From assembly GCA_051453625.1 (NCBI GenBank), contig JBOZIK010000001.1, forward strand, positions 295,300,533-295,342,179: a DNA stretch of 41,647 nt. Reading direction: 5' to 3'. The position numbers and the translations under genes are program-made. The DNA is from Welwitschia mirabilis (Eukaryota > Gnetophyta > Gnetopsida > Welwitschiales). The notes under the pieces are model-generated. The model was not told the DNA's origin. It made no database searches and saw nothing but the letters and a program-made list of their open reading frames with translations. Below are positions 11,961 through 20,823 of the stretch, piece after piece. The first letter of the stretch is position 1; each line of letters begins with the position of its first letter.

Positions 11961-12113
11961 GTGAAAGGAGAAAAAGGCTAGGAGAAAGAAAGAGAGGGCA
12001 AAGAAAAAAGCCCACGAAGCCTAAGAAGAGGGCCCAAAAAACTCCAAAGAGGCCAAAAGAAGTCTAAAGATCAAGGATGGCCAAAGAAAGCTCCACAAGA
12101 TCTCCTCTAAAAA

Positions 12114-12123
12114 TTTGATACCA
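12114..12123 (-). other. Copia primer-binding site (initiator tRNA-Met type)
   Basis: The minus strand reads TGGTATCAAA two bases after the LTR end ...CTAACA. TGGTATCA matches the 3' end complement of plant initiator tRNA-Met, the standard primer of Ty1/copia elements. This fixes the orientation of the element and the lower edge of its 5' LTR. Confidence 0.8.
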
Positions 12124-12125
12124 GT

Positions 12126-12285
12126 TGTTAGAAAATAGAAGAATAAGAACATGTGAACAAGATTTATCAAATTTTATTTCTCCAAAATAATTCCCTGTTC
12201 TTATTACATTAAAGTGCTTACTTATAAAGGCAAGCACACCATTAGTGTTTAACTAAGGTTTTCATGTCCCCCTAGGTATAGGACA
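12126..12285 (-). repeat. 5' LTR of the minus-strand copia element
   Basis: 160 bp, beginning TGTCCTATACCTAGGGGG and ending CTAACA on the minus strand, so it has TG...CA ends. A TATA-like TTTATAAG lies at 12221-12229 and an AATAAA at 12173-12178, in the order U3-R expected. Very short LTRs are known for several plant copia lineages. Confidence 0.75.
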
Positions 12286-12530
12286 TTTATTATTTCTTAA
12301 GTTGTAATTTTGACGATTTTTAATAAAATCTTTTTATTCGAAATCTGAAACCCCTTAAAACATGATAACTATTACGTAGTAATGAAAGAATTCTATATGT
12401 AGAAACATAAGAACATATTAATGTTTGTTTTATTTGCAAGCATAAAAATTACTTTAATAATGTATTATATTTAGAATTATATGTTTTATTGACTTACTGA
12501 TTATTTTTTTCCTTGTTTTTAAAATTATCT
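12286..12530 (+). repeat. Tail of LINE-1, resumed after the copia insertion
   Basis: Aligned with 12727-12890 over the TTATTTCTTAAGTTGTAATT, ATCTTTTTATT and TTATTTGCAAGCA blocks. Because 12540-12725 (which precedes the second copy) matches 3690-3862, this segment is best read as the continuation of LINE-1 beyond the insertion at 3863. No coding sense is visible. Confidence 0.6.
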
Positions 12531-12539
12531 ACTCTGATT

Positions 12540-12890
12540 TCTGGTTCACTAGATAGATGATCTTCGATTGTCATATAGATGTTTATCTCTCTAGCCACAT
12601 TTTAATATTCCTAACCCTCAGCAATTTGATGATTTACTTTCTTTGAATTTTTTATCTTTCCTTCTAAGCTATGAGCCATTTTAGGCTTTCACTTCTTGCT
12701 CTTTTTCTCTACACTCTAGTGATCTACTATTTCTTAAGTTGTAATTCTTATGATTTTTAACAAAAATCTTTTTATTTGAAGTCTTGGTAGCCCTTTATTA
12801 CATGAGAGCTATTATTATATAATAATGGAAGAATATTATATGTAAAAAAAAAAGAACATATCCATGTTTATTGTATTTGCAAGCACACTC
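12540..12890 (+). repeat. Second copy of the LINE-1 tail, left half
   Basis: 12540-12725 matches 3690-3862 (shared blocks include CATTCCTA/TATTCCTAACC, CAGCAATTTGATGATTTACT and CTTTCACTTCTTGCTC). 12727-12890 matches 12286-12450. The copy is interrupted near 12890 by LINE-2, and its continuation is found at 19812. Confidence 0.65.
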
Positions 12891-13999
12891 TTAACAACTT
12901 GGTCTTCTTTTTCTTTTTGAAAAATGGTTTATATCTATTACTTTAGAAAACCTACACAGATAGATCACAAATTTTTTTTACTAAGCTATCTGCATGGTAG
13001 TGGAAGAAACTTTCCTCACTTTAAACAAAAGAACAAAAGGATTGTTGCCTATTCTTCTACAAAAGTATTCCCTAGCCTATCCAAACACAAGCCAAAACAT
13101 TAGAGAATTTGGAAAAGACCCTAATAATAATAATAAAAATAAGGAAATGATCATTGCTAGAAAATAAAGCTAATAAATGCGTCTCATACATTTGTTAAGC
13201 CAATGATCAAAAAATTGCTCACTATAAGTTCTTTGCGTATCTAGGTCCATTAGGACATTCTTAGCATTGTTGATCTCTGCCATTTTTTCAACTACTTTTG
13301 CTATCTTATATTTATTCTTATCTAAGTATCATTTAAGGATGAGCGTCCTATGGGTATAAATGATGTCTTGCCTCAATGTACTTGGGTTAACACCTAGAAT
13401 TTTGTAATAGTCCATTCAGTTTGAGAATTAAGTGCTAGCATTATGCTTCCCTTATTTTCATCTTTCTTCTCATTAGAATCATAATTGTCATCCTTATCAA
13501 AATCATCTAATTGCTCTTGATTAGCTTATGCTAGATGCTCCCATCTGTAACTCTACTGCTACTCACTCAGATGAACATTGAGCTCCTCCCTACCCTCATC
13601 ATCGTTGATGACTATAAACTCTGGGCTAGACGAAGCTATATTCTCTACTTAAGCTTTTGCCTCCTATTGTTGGTCTTTTGGCTTTGGATGAAGGCTTCCA
13701 TGTTGTCCTATCTCTAACTCTTTAAGCCCTCTTTTCTAAGGCCCTTACTAGCCTCTCAAGCTTCTAGAGAGGGAATTTTTTCCCTAGTACTACTGTTTCT
13801 TTAGCTATCTCTATTCTCATGATTGACTTTTCCATTACACCCTTGATGTTTCTGCATGCACTCCACTAGTTCTCATTTCATGAATTTCTTAAGCCTGCAA
13901 ATGAGACATGAATGTTTTTCACTAATGTTCCTTTCAATTTCTAGATGAAGAAGAGTGAAAAGTTAAGCCTTCTTTCCTTCCTCAGAGACAATAAGAAGT

Positions 14000-15300
14000 T
14001 AAAATAAAGGCCTTTGACTTTTGAGTAATTTTCTTCTTTAATATAAACTTATCTATGAATGTGACTGCAACAGCCCATAGCTACTCCAAGTCCACTTCTT
14101 GGATGTGCCCTTTTACATTCCTAAGTGTCATATGCCTAAAGAAACTGTTTATGTTTACATATCAATGGAAAGAGGGGGGCACCAATTCTCCTTTCTCTCT
14201 CAGACTAGTGGTTTATGTAATCAAGTCTATGGTAACTAGAATTCTCTTCTTATGCACAACAAGCTTCTATTTCACAACTGCTTTAAAAGAGTTAAAAATT
14301 AGGTTATCCTTGAGCTCGATCAGTAGATTCCATCCTAGTTGCTGAATCTAATACCATAATTCCTAGTTCTTCCTATACTTTGCATAGTCTGTTAGTTCAT
14401 GGTAAGGGTGTTTCTCATTCTCTTTGGCAATCAAAAAGCTTTGATCTTCTTCTACATAATTATTGCCATTTCTCACATGCTTGGAACTAGTCCAAAGAAA
14501 ATGCAGCTATTTTGAGTTCTCCAAATAAACCACAACATGATTTCATAGCCTTTGCAGATTGAGTGGAGAATTCTTATCCAAGTGACTTTTTTTTCCATAT
14601 CCTTCATACTTCGGCCATGAAGGGCCAATCCTAGAACAAGTGTTACATCATTTCAACCCTTTTGCATACTAGGCATTCATCTGGTACTCTTAAACCATTG
14701 TGCCTTAGTTTGGCAACCATTAGCACTTCATTTTTTAAATCATAGAAATCCTCCTATCATCAACTAATTAGGTATCTCTTTTATCAGGTGCTATATTGAT
14801 CACTCTAAAAAATTTCCTTATGATGGATATTGCCACTTTAACTTTTTGATTTCCTCCTTATAATTCTTTGTTAGCTTCTAGTAGCTTCCAAGTTTTCTCC
14901 CCACTTTTTTTTTCTAGCTCTTCTCTTGATCTTCTCAGCTTTGGGATTTTATTTGGGCTCTTGTTATTAATGAAATTAGATTTCCAGAAAGAGGTATCCC
15001 CATTACTAATTGACCAAGTTGAAATTTTCTTCATTTTTTTTGTTCCTTCACACAGAGCCTTCTAGAAGGGCGAATCCCTTCACTCCTGCTCCTGGCTCTT
15101 ATACTTCCTTTTCAACAATGTTTTATAAGGCATTTTTGCCCTAACTTATTAATTATTTTGATCCTTATCAAGAAAATGCTATCTTTTACATCTTGGATCC
15201 CCCATTCCCTTGGTTCTATTGACTTGACTATTTTCTCCTAAGTACCTACATGGAACCTCCTCCCTCCTCACCTTCCTACCCCGATGAAATTTTTGATTAG
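14000..15300 (-). pseudogene. LINE-2 ORF2 C-terminal region with zinc-binding motif
   Basis: The minus strand at 14678-14664 encodes ECLVCKR, followed by EMM-HLF-DWPFMAEVW. This corresponds to the zf-RVT type C--C...H------C--A--VW segment at the end of L1 ORF2. The Cys pair and His are kept; the final Cys is replaced by Trp. Stops interrupt the frame on both sides. Confidence 0.7.
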
Positions 15301-17280
15301 CCAGTTAACATATTCTTTACTTTTTTCAATAAGACCTCACAAGATGCACTATATTTCATGATGACAGATAAAATGGTATTTGCGATAATAATTCTACCTC
15401 TAGTTGAGAGGAAGATCGCATTCCACAAGCTGCATCTCCTCTCCACTTTTAACAATAGGTCTCTTCAAGATGCAACATTTTTTTCCTTTAAACATGAGCA
15501 CTCCTAGATATAGGTTCTTTTTTGTCCATTTTATAATTCCCAAGGTTCTTTCAATTCTCTATTGGATGTTGATACAAGTGTTAACATAATAAATTCTACT
15601 TTTTTGCCAACTAATTTTAAGCCTTGAATTACTAGTAAATTTTTTTAAACCCTTCCTAATAGTACTAATTTGCTAGATATTGGCCTCTAACGAAATGATA
15701 GGGTCATCTGTGAAATGATTCACTAAGAAATTTAGCCTGAAAACAGTCAGCTCCATGCCCTCTTCTGGTGAATGTAGTCTTACAGCATGTCCAGAACTAG
15801 AATAAACAAATAAGAAAAGAGGGAATCCCCTTGTAGCAAACTCCTACTAGAGCTAAAATACCCCTAAGTTCTTTGGTTGATTTTCAAGGTGAATTTGGCT
15901 ATTCTTTATATTTGTAAAATTATGATAATAAATTTTGAGGAAAAACATTTTGTCCATAACACATACTCCAAGAAGCTCCAAAAGACTTGTATTATAGGCT
16001 TTTCTAATGTTAATCTTCAAAGCATAAGTCCTTTTGTTTTTCCTCTTAATGGAATGAAAAATTTCATTGTTAAANNNNNNNNNNNNNNNNNNNNNNNNNN
16101 NNNNNNNNNNNNNNNNNNNNNNNNNNNNNNNNNNNNNNNNNNNNNNNNNNNNNNNNNNNNNNNNNNNNNNNNNNNNNNNNNNNNNNNNNNNNNNNNNNNN
16201 NNNNNNNNNNNNNNNNNNNNNNNNNNNNNNNNNNNNNNNNNNNNNNNNNNNNNNNNNNNNNNNNNNNNNNNNNNNNNNNNNNNNNNNNNNNNNNNNNNNN
16301 NNNNNNNNNNNNNNNNNNNNNNNNNNNNNNNNNNNNNNNNNNNNNNNNNNNNNNNNNNNNNNNNNNNNNNNNNNNNNNNNNNNNNNNNNNNNNNNNNNNN
16401 NNNNNNNNNNNNNNNNNNNNNNNNNNNNNNNNNNNNNNNNNNNNNNNNNNNNNNNNNNNNNNNNNNNNNNNNNNNNNNNNNNNNNNNNNNNNNNNNNNNN
16501 NNNNNNNNNNNNNNNNNNNNNNNNNNNNNNNNNNNNNNNNNNNNNNNNNNNNNNNNNNNNNNNNNNNNNNNNNNNNNNNNNNNNNNNNNNNNNNNNNNNN
16601 NNNNNNNNNNNNNNNNNNNNNNNNNNNNNNNNNNNNNNNNNNNNNNNNNNNNNNNNNNNNNNNNNNNNNNNNNNNNNNNNNNNNNNNNNNNNNNNNNNNN
16701 NNNNNNNNNNNNNNNNNNNNNNNNNNNNNNTCTTAATGGAATGAAAAATTTCATGGTTAAACATTACACGATCTAAGATGTTATGATCTTCTAGGAAACC
16801 TGCTTGATTCCATCTCAAAATGCCCTTTAGATGAGGATCAATTATGCTTAATAAGATCTTCGAAAAACAAGTTGTAAATTATGTTGCAAACTCCTATCGA
16901 ATAATAGTCATTCAATTCTATAACTTTAACTTTTCTTTGGAATAATATGGGTATTATTCTAGGTGCAGAAAATACCTCCGCTTCTCATTACCTAGTTAAA
17001 CACATTAGTAACTGATTGTCCTATGTAATTCCAATACTTCTAGACAAATTCCACTATCCACCCATCTGATTCTAAACATCTATTAAGCTTCATTCCCTTG
17101 AGAACCTTCCAGCTTTCTTCTAATTTACCCACCCCAATGGAAACTTCCCCTGCCAATATGCACTTCACAAAGTAAAAGGACTCATTACTGTAGATTCTCT
17201 TTACAACTCCTTGAGACTATCCATAAAAGCTTTAGGCACTTCCTCCTTCTTGTAGTGCTTATTCTTCTAAAGCATTGTCT
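15300..17280 (-). pseudogene. LINE-2 ORF2 reverse transcriptase
   Basis: Minus-strand motifs in order are: GMKLNRCLESDGWIVEF near 17090 (K-PG-DGF class), YIGQSVTNVFN near 17020, KGLMLKINIRKAYNT near 16030-15985 (palm motif A; the usual D of KAYD is N), and NHFTDDPII with the catalytic box FTDD at 15703-15714. Both catalytic aspartates of that box are kept. The frame crosses the 656-N gap, which appears to lie inside the segment before motif A. Several stops and frameshifts make it inactive. Confidence 0.85.
16075..16730. other. Assembly gap (656 N) with repeated flanks
   Basis: The 31 bases before the gap (16044-16074) and the 31 after it (16731-16761) are the same except at one position. 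The LINE-2 reading frame is continuous if one copy and the gap are removed. Confidence 0.95.
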
Positions 17281-17288
17281 TTATCATG

Positions 17289-18330
17289 CTAGTCTATTTT
17301 CTTGAGTTTACAATGTTGAAGAAATAGTTTGTATGCTTGTTCTTGTGATTTAACCAATTCATGCGAGCTCTTTGGCATTAGTATAATTCCTCCTGCTTTC
17401 AAAGCTAGTATAGCTCCCAAAGCTTTTCCCATTTTTCTTCTTATAAATCTCTTCCTCCCTTTTAGTCTCGTTGTATTTCCTCCTTTGACTTTTTCTTCTA
17501 TTGAAATTTCTTTCCCCAAGATTTTCTTCACTCCTTAAGCTAGCTCTTATGGAAATTTTTTGCAGATTCTTAAGTGGTTTCAATTCCTTTCAATGAACTA
17601 TTCTATTTCTTCTTCTTGTAGCCATGCATTTTCAAATGTGAAATGGGATTTCTTATCCTTGTTTCTATCTTGGAGAAGGATGATTAGTCTATGGTCTAAG
17701 CACCCTCTTCCTTCCTTATTAACATTTAATTCTTGTCTCTAAACAACTCTATTGAAATTAGGGCTCTGTCAATTCTTGATAAGACCCTGTATTTTGCTTT
17801 CTTGCTATTAGACTAAGTGAATTGGACTTAATGAATTGGTAAGTCAATTAGAAACTCTTCCAACTCTTTCACCCCTGTATTTGACCATTGGATCCACCCT
17901 TGCTTTACCCACTCATACAAAATCTAGTTAAAATCCCCTATTATAATGCATTTCTTATTCTTGAGCTTCTCTCGAATTTACTCGTAGATTTTATTCTTTT
18001 CTATCACATTCTATGACATATAGATATTGACTAATAACCAGTCTTACATTGCAATAATTTGATACCACCTTTTATTTTTTATCCTAGTATAATTTATCTT
18101 CTTGTTTAATAGAATTAGAAGTCCCCCTGCCTTTCCACAGCTAGACACCCACTCTACATTCCACTTCTTATTTAAGGTAATTAGGTTTTTTCTCCTCTAA
18201 ATTTTTGTCTCTTGAATGCAAGCAACATCAACTTTAGGTCTACTAATGAATTCTTCTAATGCCTATTTGTTAGAGGCACCTGTTATGCCTCTAATATTCT
18301 AGCCTAGTATATTCATTTATTCTTCTTCTT
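17289..18330 (-). pseudogene. LINE-2 ORF2 endonuclease domain
   Basis: APE-like endonuclease remnants on the minus strand. IIGDFN at 17944-17927 (core bases 17927-17938) is the metal-binding GDFN motif, followed by ILYEWVKQGWIQWS. CLDHRLIILL at about 17705-17670 is the SDH--I motif with Ser changed to Leu (LDH, 17691-17699). The open frame 17531-17289 (80 residues, Lys/Arg-rich) lies in the linker between endonuclease and RT. Confidence 0.8.
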
Positions 18331-18687
18331 TGGGGCTTTACCCAACATATCTATTAGATTCCTTTGGGATCGATTAGCAATATTTTCATTAGCTTTCTTT
18401 CTTATCCTTACCATGGTGGGGGGATCTTCCCTTCTTTTTGGAGGCTTCCATTTCTTTTGAACTCTCATATTTGGAGTCTAATCAAGAATCATCTATCTTA
18501 CTACTAGAAGGGCAAATTTGTTACCCGTCATTTGCATCTACTGTGCCTACCTAGGTCCCTTGTCTTTTCTATTCATTCTTGCATTATTACTAGGGTTTTG
18601 TTGCTGCTAGTGATTTTTCTCATTTCGAATCCCCTCTAGTCTAAAGCTAGGGATTGTCTTATTCTTCCTTGTCATTGTTTGAAAACC

Positions 18688-19026
18688 CTATCCATCCTTT
18701 TTAATCCTATATTTACTTACTATGTGTCTAAGCTTAGTGCAGACATTGCTTTGTTTCACAGGTCTCCAGAGGTATCCTTCCTTGTCATACTTGGAACAAA
18801 TTCTCTTCTTGTTTGATGGGTGAAACCTCTTTGAGTGGCTTATCACAAAGCATAGAGTACAAGGAGGAAGCATGTTCCCATATTTCACCTCTACCCTATC
18901 AGTTGCAAAACCATGCAAAATTTCAAACCTCCTCAGGTTCTGAGTCAGCTCAATGTCTGTATAGACGCAAAACCTAATAAGCACTAGCTTTGAGCCACTA
19001 ATTGTAATATGCTCTAGTCTTATCAC
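18688..19026 (-). pseudogene. LINE-2 ORF1 fragment with CCHC-like knuckle
   Basis: A 112-residue open frame. Residues 56-69 read CTLCFVISHSKRFH, a C-X2-C-X4-H-X4-H form of the zinc knuckle found at the C-terminus of plant L1 ORF1 proteins (last Cys replaced by His). The preceding segment (FCVYTDIELTQNLRRFEI...VEVKYGNMLPPC) matches the usual layout '-V-VD-----LP----...V-YE-LP--C' before that knuckle. ORF1 remains extend upstream to about 19750 in broken frames. ORF1 is an RNA-binding protein of the retrotransposition complex. Confidence 0.7.
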
Positions 19027-19811
19027 CTCTCCAAACTTTGTTACTAGCTCCTAAGTAAATTTCTGGTACCACAGAATTAAACTCACTTCCCTGAAGTTTA
19101 CCTAAATTGACAACTTTTGGAAGATCTTGCCAAAATCTTTCCTAGGTTACTATTGGGCCAAAGCTAAGCCTCTTGCCCAAAAACTAGGGCCCCCTTATCA
19201 TGACTAAGTTTAAATCCTCCTCGGACTTAAATTTAAATAGCACTAATCCCTCTCCAAGAGTGATGACTTGAGTTGATCCTATTTTGGTCCATTAACTGCT
19301 ACCCATTTTCTCAAACCTTCTAAGTTTGGTCTTGGCCCCATCGAAATAAAACACCTAGCTAAACTAAATTTAAAATGTTTTTCTATCACTACAAAATGCT
19401 CTAGAGTAGCCCTAATCTTAAGAATCCCATCTTCTTAAAAAAGCTTTGTTATAGAGGGCTCCATAACCTTACCTGATGCTACCATCTCCCTTGACCCTTG
19501 TGCCTACTGACTTGCCTTAAGGCTGCTGCCTCCACCGCCATCTATGCCTGTGAGTCAAATGTTGTCATGCTTCACTGCTTTCGTCCCTTTTGCTTCCCTT
19601 ACCACTACTATTAAGAACCTCCACTCTGAGAAGACTCGACATGTTATCTTCCCCTCTTGCACTCCAAACCCTGCCTACAATTTGGCTCTCTTTGGTGTAC
19701 ACCAGCATGTAGCGCTGGACTAACTCTACCACCTAGGTGAAAATCGATCATACCTAGCCTCCAGCCCTTCGCTCTGCTCCCTCTCATAGTTACCTTTCCT
19801 TAAAAACTCAC

Positions 19812-19930
19812 TTCAGTAATGTATTGTATTAAGAATTGTATGCTTATTGATTTAATGATAACTTTTTTGTCGTCTTTAAAATTATTTAAAATTTTTAGCC
19901 TTTTTCAGAGAAGTATTACTCTTATGAACC
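19812..19930 (+). repeat. Right half of the LINE-1 tail copy split by LINE-2
   Basis: Starting CAGTAATGTATTGTATTAAG, this aligns with 12452-12530 of the unsplit copy (TAATAATGTATTATATTTAG ... TTTTTAAAATTAT). Together with 12727-12890 it rebuilds one continuous copy, so LINE-2 inserted between them. Confidence 0.65.
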
Positions 19931-20268
19931 TTGTCCTTATCAACTCATAATGTGAGCAGGTGTTAATTTGAAACTCCTAGTGTGTAACCATACCTCCCTT
20001 AGACTACAATCACTACTTTCACCCAAATGAATGATTCCATTGTGCTCAGGAACTCATAGTATGCTAGGTAAATCATCTAAAAGTTTGAAACAACTTCCCA
20101 AATGGAGCACAAGTATCTTCCCCCATTGAACTACCATCCCATTGACATTCATTAACAATGTAATTAACAAACTTAATGCAAATAAGATATATATTTTAAA
20201 AAAATTTAAATAAAACTCAAATAAAATCTAATTAAAACGTTTTTTATTTTGCCTTTCCAATTTGGGGT
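19931..20268 (+). promoter_or_regulatory. Upstream region and putative promoter of RPN6
   Basis: AT-rich, without repeats I recognise. A TATATATT (20188-20195) could serve as TATA box, which would place the transcript start near 20220. A CCAAT lies at 20257-20261, so a start further right (about 20270) is also possible. Sequence from about 20270 onward has ordinary base composition and looks transcribed. Nothing here fixes the start site. Confidence 0.35.
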
Positions 20269-20456
20269 TTGTACAGTCGAGAAGCGCAGTTTAAGACTTC
20301 CCTACTTGATTTTCCTTTCAATTTTCATTGCAAGAACGAATGCAACGATTTCTCGCGAGCACCTGAAATAGCTTGTATTTTCTTGGGTGTTCAGGTTTTC
20401 AGATCTGACGCCTTGTTGACGTATTCATCCGATTCATATCAAGTCTTCCAATTCAA
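20269..20456 (+). other. RPN6 5' UTR exon 1 (predicted)
   Basis: CpG-containing sequence ending at a strong splice donor, CAA|GTAAGT (donor at 20457-20462). The 5' edge is a guess. One ATG lies in it (20340) and opens a short upstream ORF. Joining it to 20822 gives AAG immediately before the RPN6 ATG, placing A at -3 and G at +4, a favourable start context. Confidence 0.55.
20340..20366 (+). CDS. Upstream ORF in the RPN6 leader
   Basis: ATG followed by seven sense codons and TGA: MQRFLAST. It is the only ATG between 20269 and the predicted donor at 20457. It ends 90 bases before the donor, so the peptide is complete in exon 1 and does not overlap the RPN6 frame. If the transcript starts upstream of 20340 it would be scanned before the main ATG and could dampen translation. 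No evidence shows that it is translated. Confidence 0.35.
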   Translation: MQRFLAST

Positions 20457-20821
20457 GTAAGTTCAACGCGTTTTGTGTATATTCTTATTGATGAATATTT
20501 TGTTGAATCTCTTTAACAGTTGGCGTGTTTTTTTATGCTTTCGATTCTTTTCATTCTGTTTCAAAGTTGATTGGCAACAAAAACAGTTATTTTGCATGCG
20601 TTTCGTTTCTCTCTAGGGTTTTCTCTGTGGAGATTTTTGTAAGGTTAGATGTTTTCCTTTGCTTACAAATCATTTGGAATGTATTCGATTATTTTTGAAG
20701 TAAAGTGTAGTTTCTTAATTCGTGACTTCGTTCGTTTTCTGGTTGTCTTGTTTTCTAGTTTTTGATATGCTGAATGTTATTTTAAGATAATATCGACTTC
20801 ATTTGTTTTTATCCATTTCAG
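20457..20821 (+). other. Predicted 5' UTR intron of RPN6 (365 bp)
   Basis: GTAAGT donor at 20457 and TTTTTATCCATTTCAG acceptor ending at 20821, two bases before the RPN6 ATG. The body is T-rich as in plant introns. It contains a TAGGGTTT (20614-20621), the telo-box element often found in first introns or leaders of plant housekeeping genes. The RPN6 frame cannot start inside it: the open frame upstream of 20824 has no ATG. Confidence 0.7.
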
Positions 20822-20823
20822 AG

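Larger units (their letters stand above)
8331..12113 (-). other. Leader and gag region of the copia element, heavily decayed
   Basis: No gag domain can be read reliably. Subregions differ in composition. 8340-9600 is AT-rich with short open frames. 9640-10140 is richer in G+C. 10643-10866 is a CA microsatellite with a gap. 10870-11560 keeps more CAG, CTG and CpG than its surroundings. 11735-11960 is a CCCTTTTAAAA-type repeat. 11950-12110 is purine-rich on the plus strand. About 3.8 kb is long for a copia leader plus gag, so some of this may be inserted DNA. Confidence 0.45.
5689..12285 (-). mobile_element. Ty1/copia retrotransposon relic with short LTRs
   Basis: On the minus strand the order is 5' LTR (12285-12126), tRNA-Met-type primer site (12123-12114), a long non-coding leader and gag region (12113 to ~8250), protease (8115), integrase C-terminus (7225-6953), linker (6940-6632), a purine-rich tract (5893-5872), 3' LTR (5843-5689). 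About 700 bases lie between the linker and the purine tract. That is too short for the copia RT and RNase H (normally well over 1 kb), and no RT motif is seen, so the copy has lost them. The two LTRs have diverged clearly, which indicates an old insertion. I do not find a clean target-site duplication. The left LTR at 3863 suggests the structure could extend further. Confidence 0.75.
12890..19811 (-). mobile_element. L1-type LINE, near full length, minus strand (LINE-2)
   Basis: Reading on the minus strand, ORF1 lies at about 19750-18650, then endonuclease (about 18300-17650), reverse transcriptase (about 17150-15400) and a C-terminal zinc-binding region (about 14680). This is the gene order of plant L1 elements, and the total of 6.9 kb fits a full-length copy. 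It is less decayed than LINE-1: longer open frames, and more CAG, CTG and CG retained. The 3' region (14000-12890) shows no recognised domain and no long poly(A), so the lower boundary is inferred from the split repeat around it (12890 / 19812). Confidence 0.85.

Noticed and set aside
15853-16818. Open frames of 225-321 codons across the 656-N gap on both strands
   Set aside because: Their length comes from N codons. The only real coding sense is LINE-2 RT on the minus strand.
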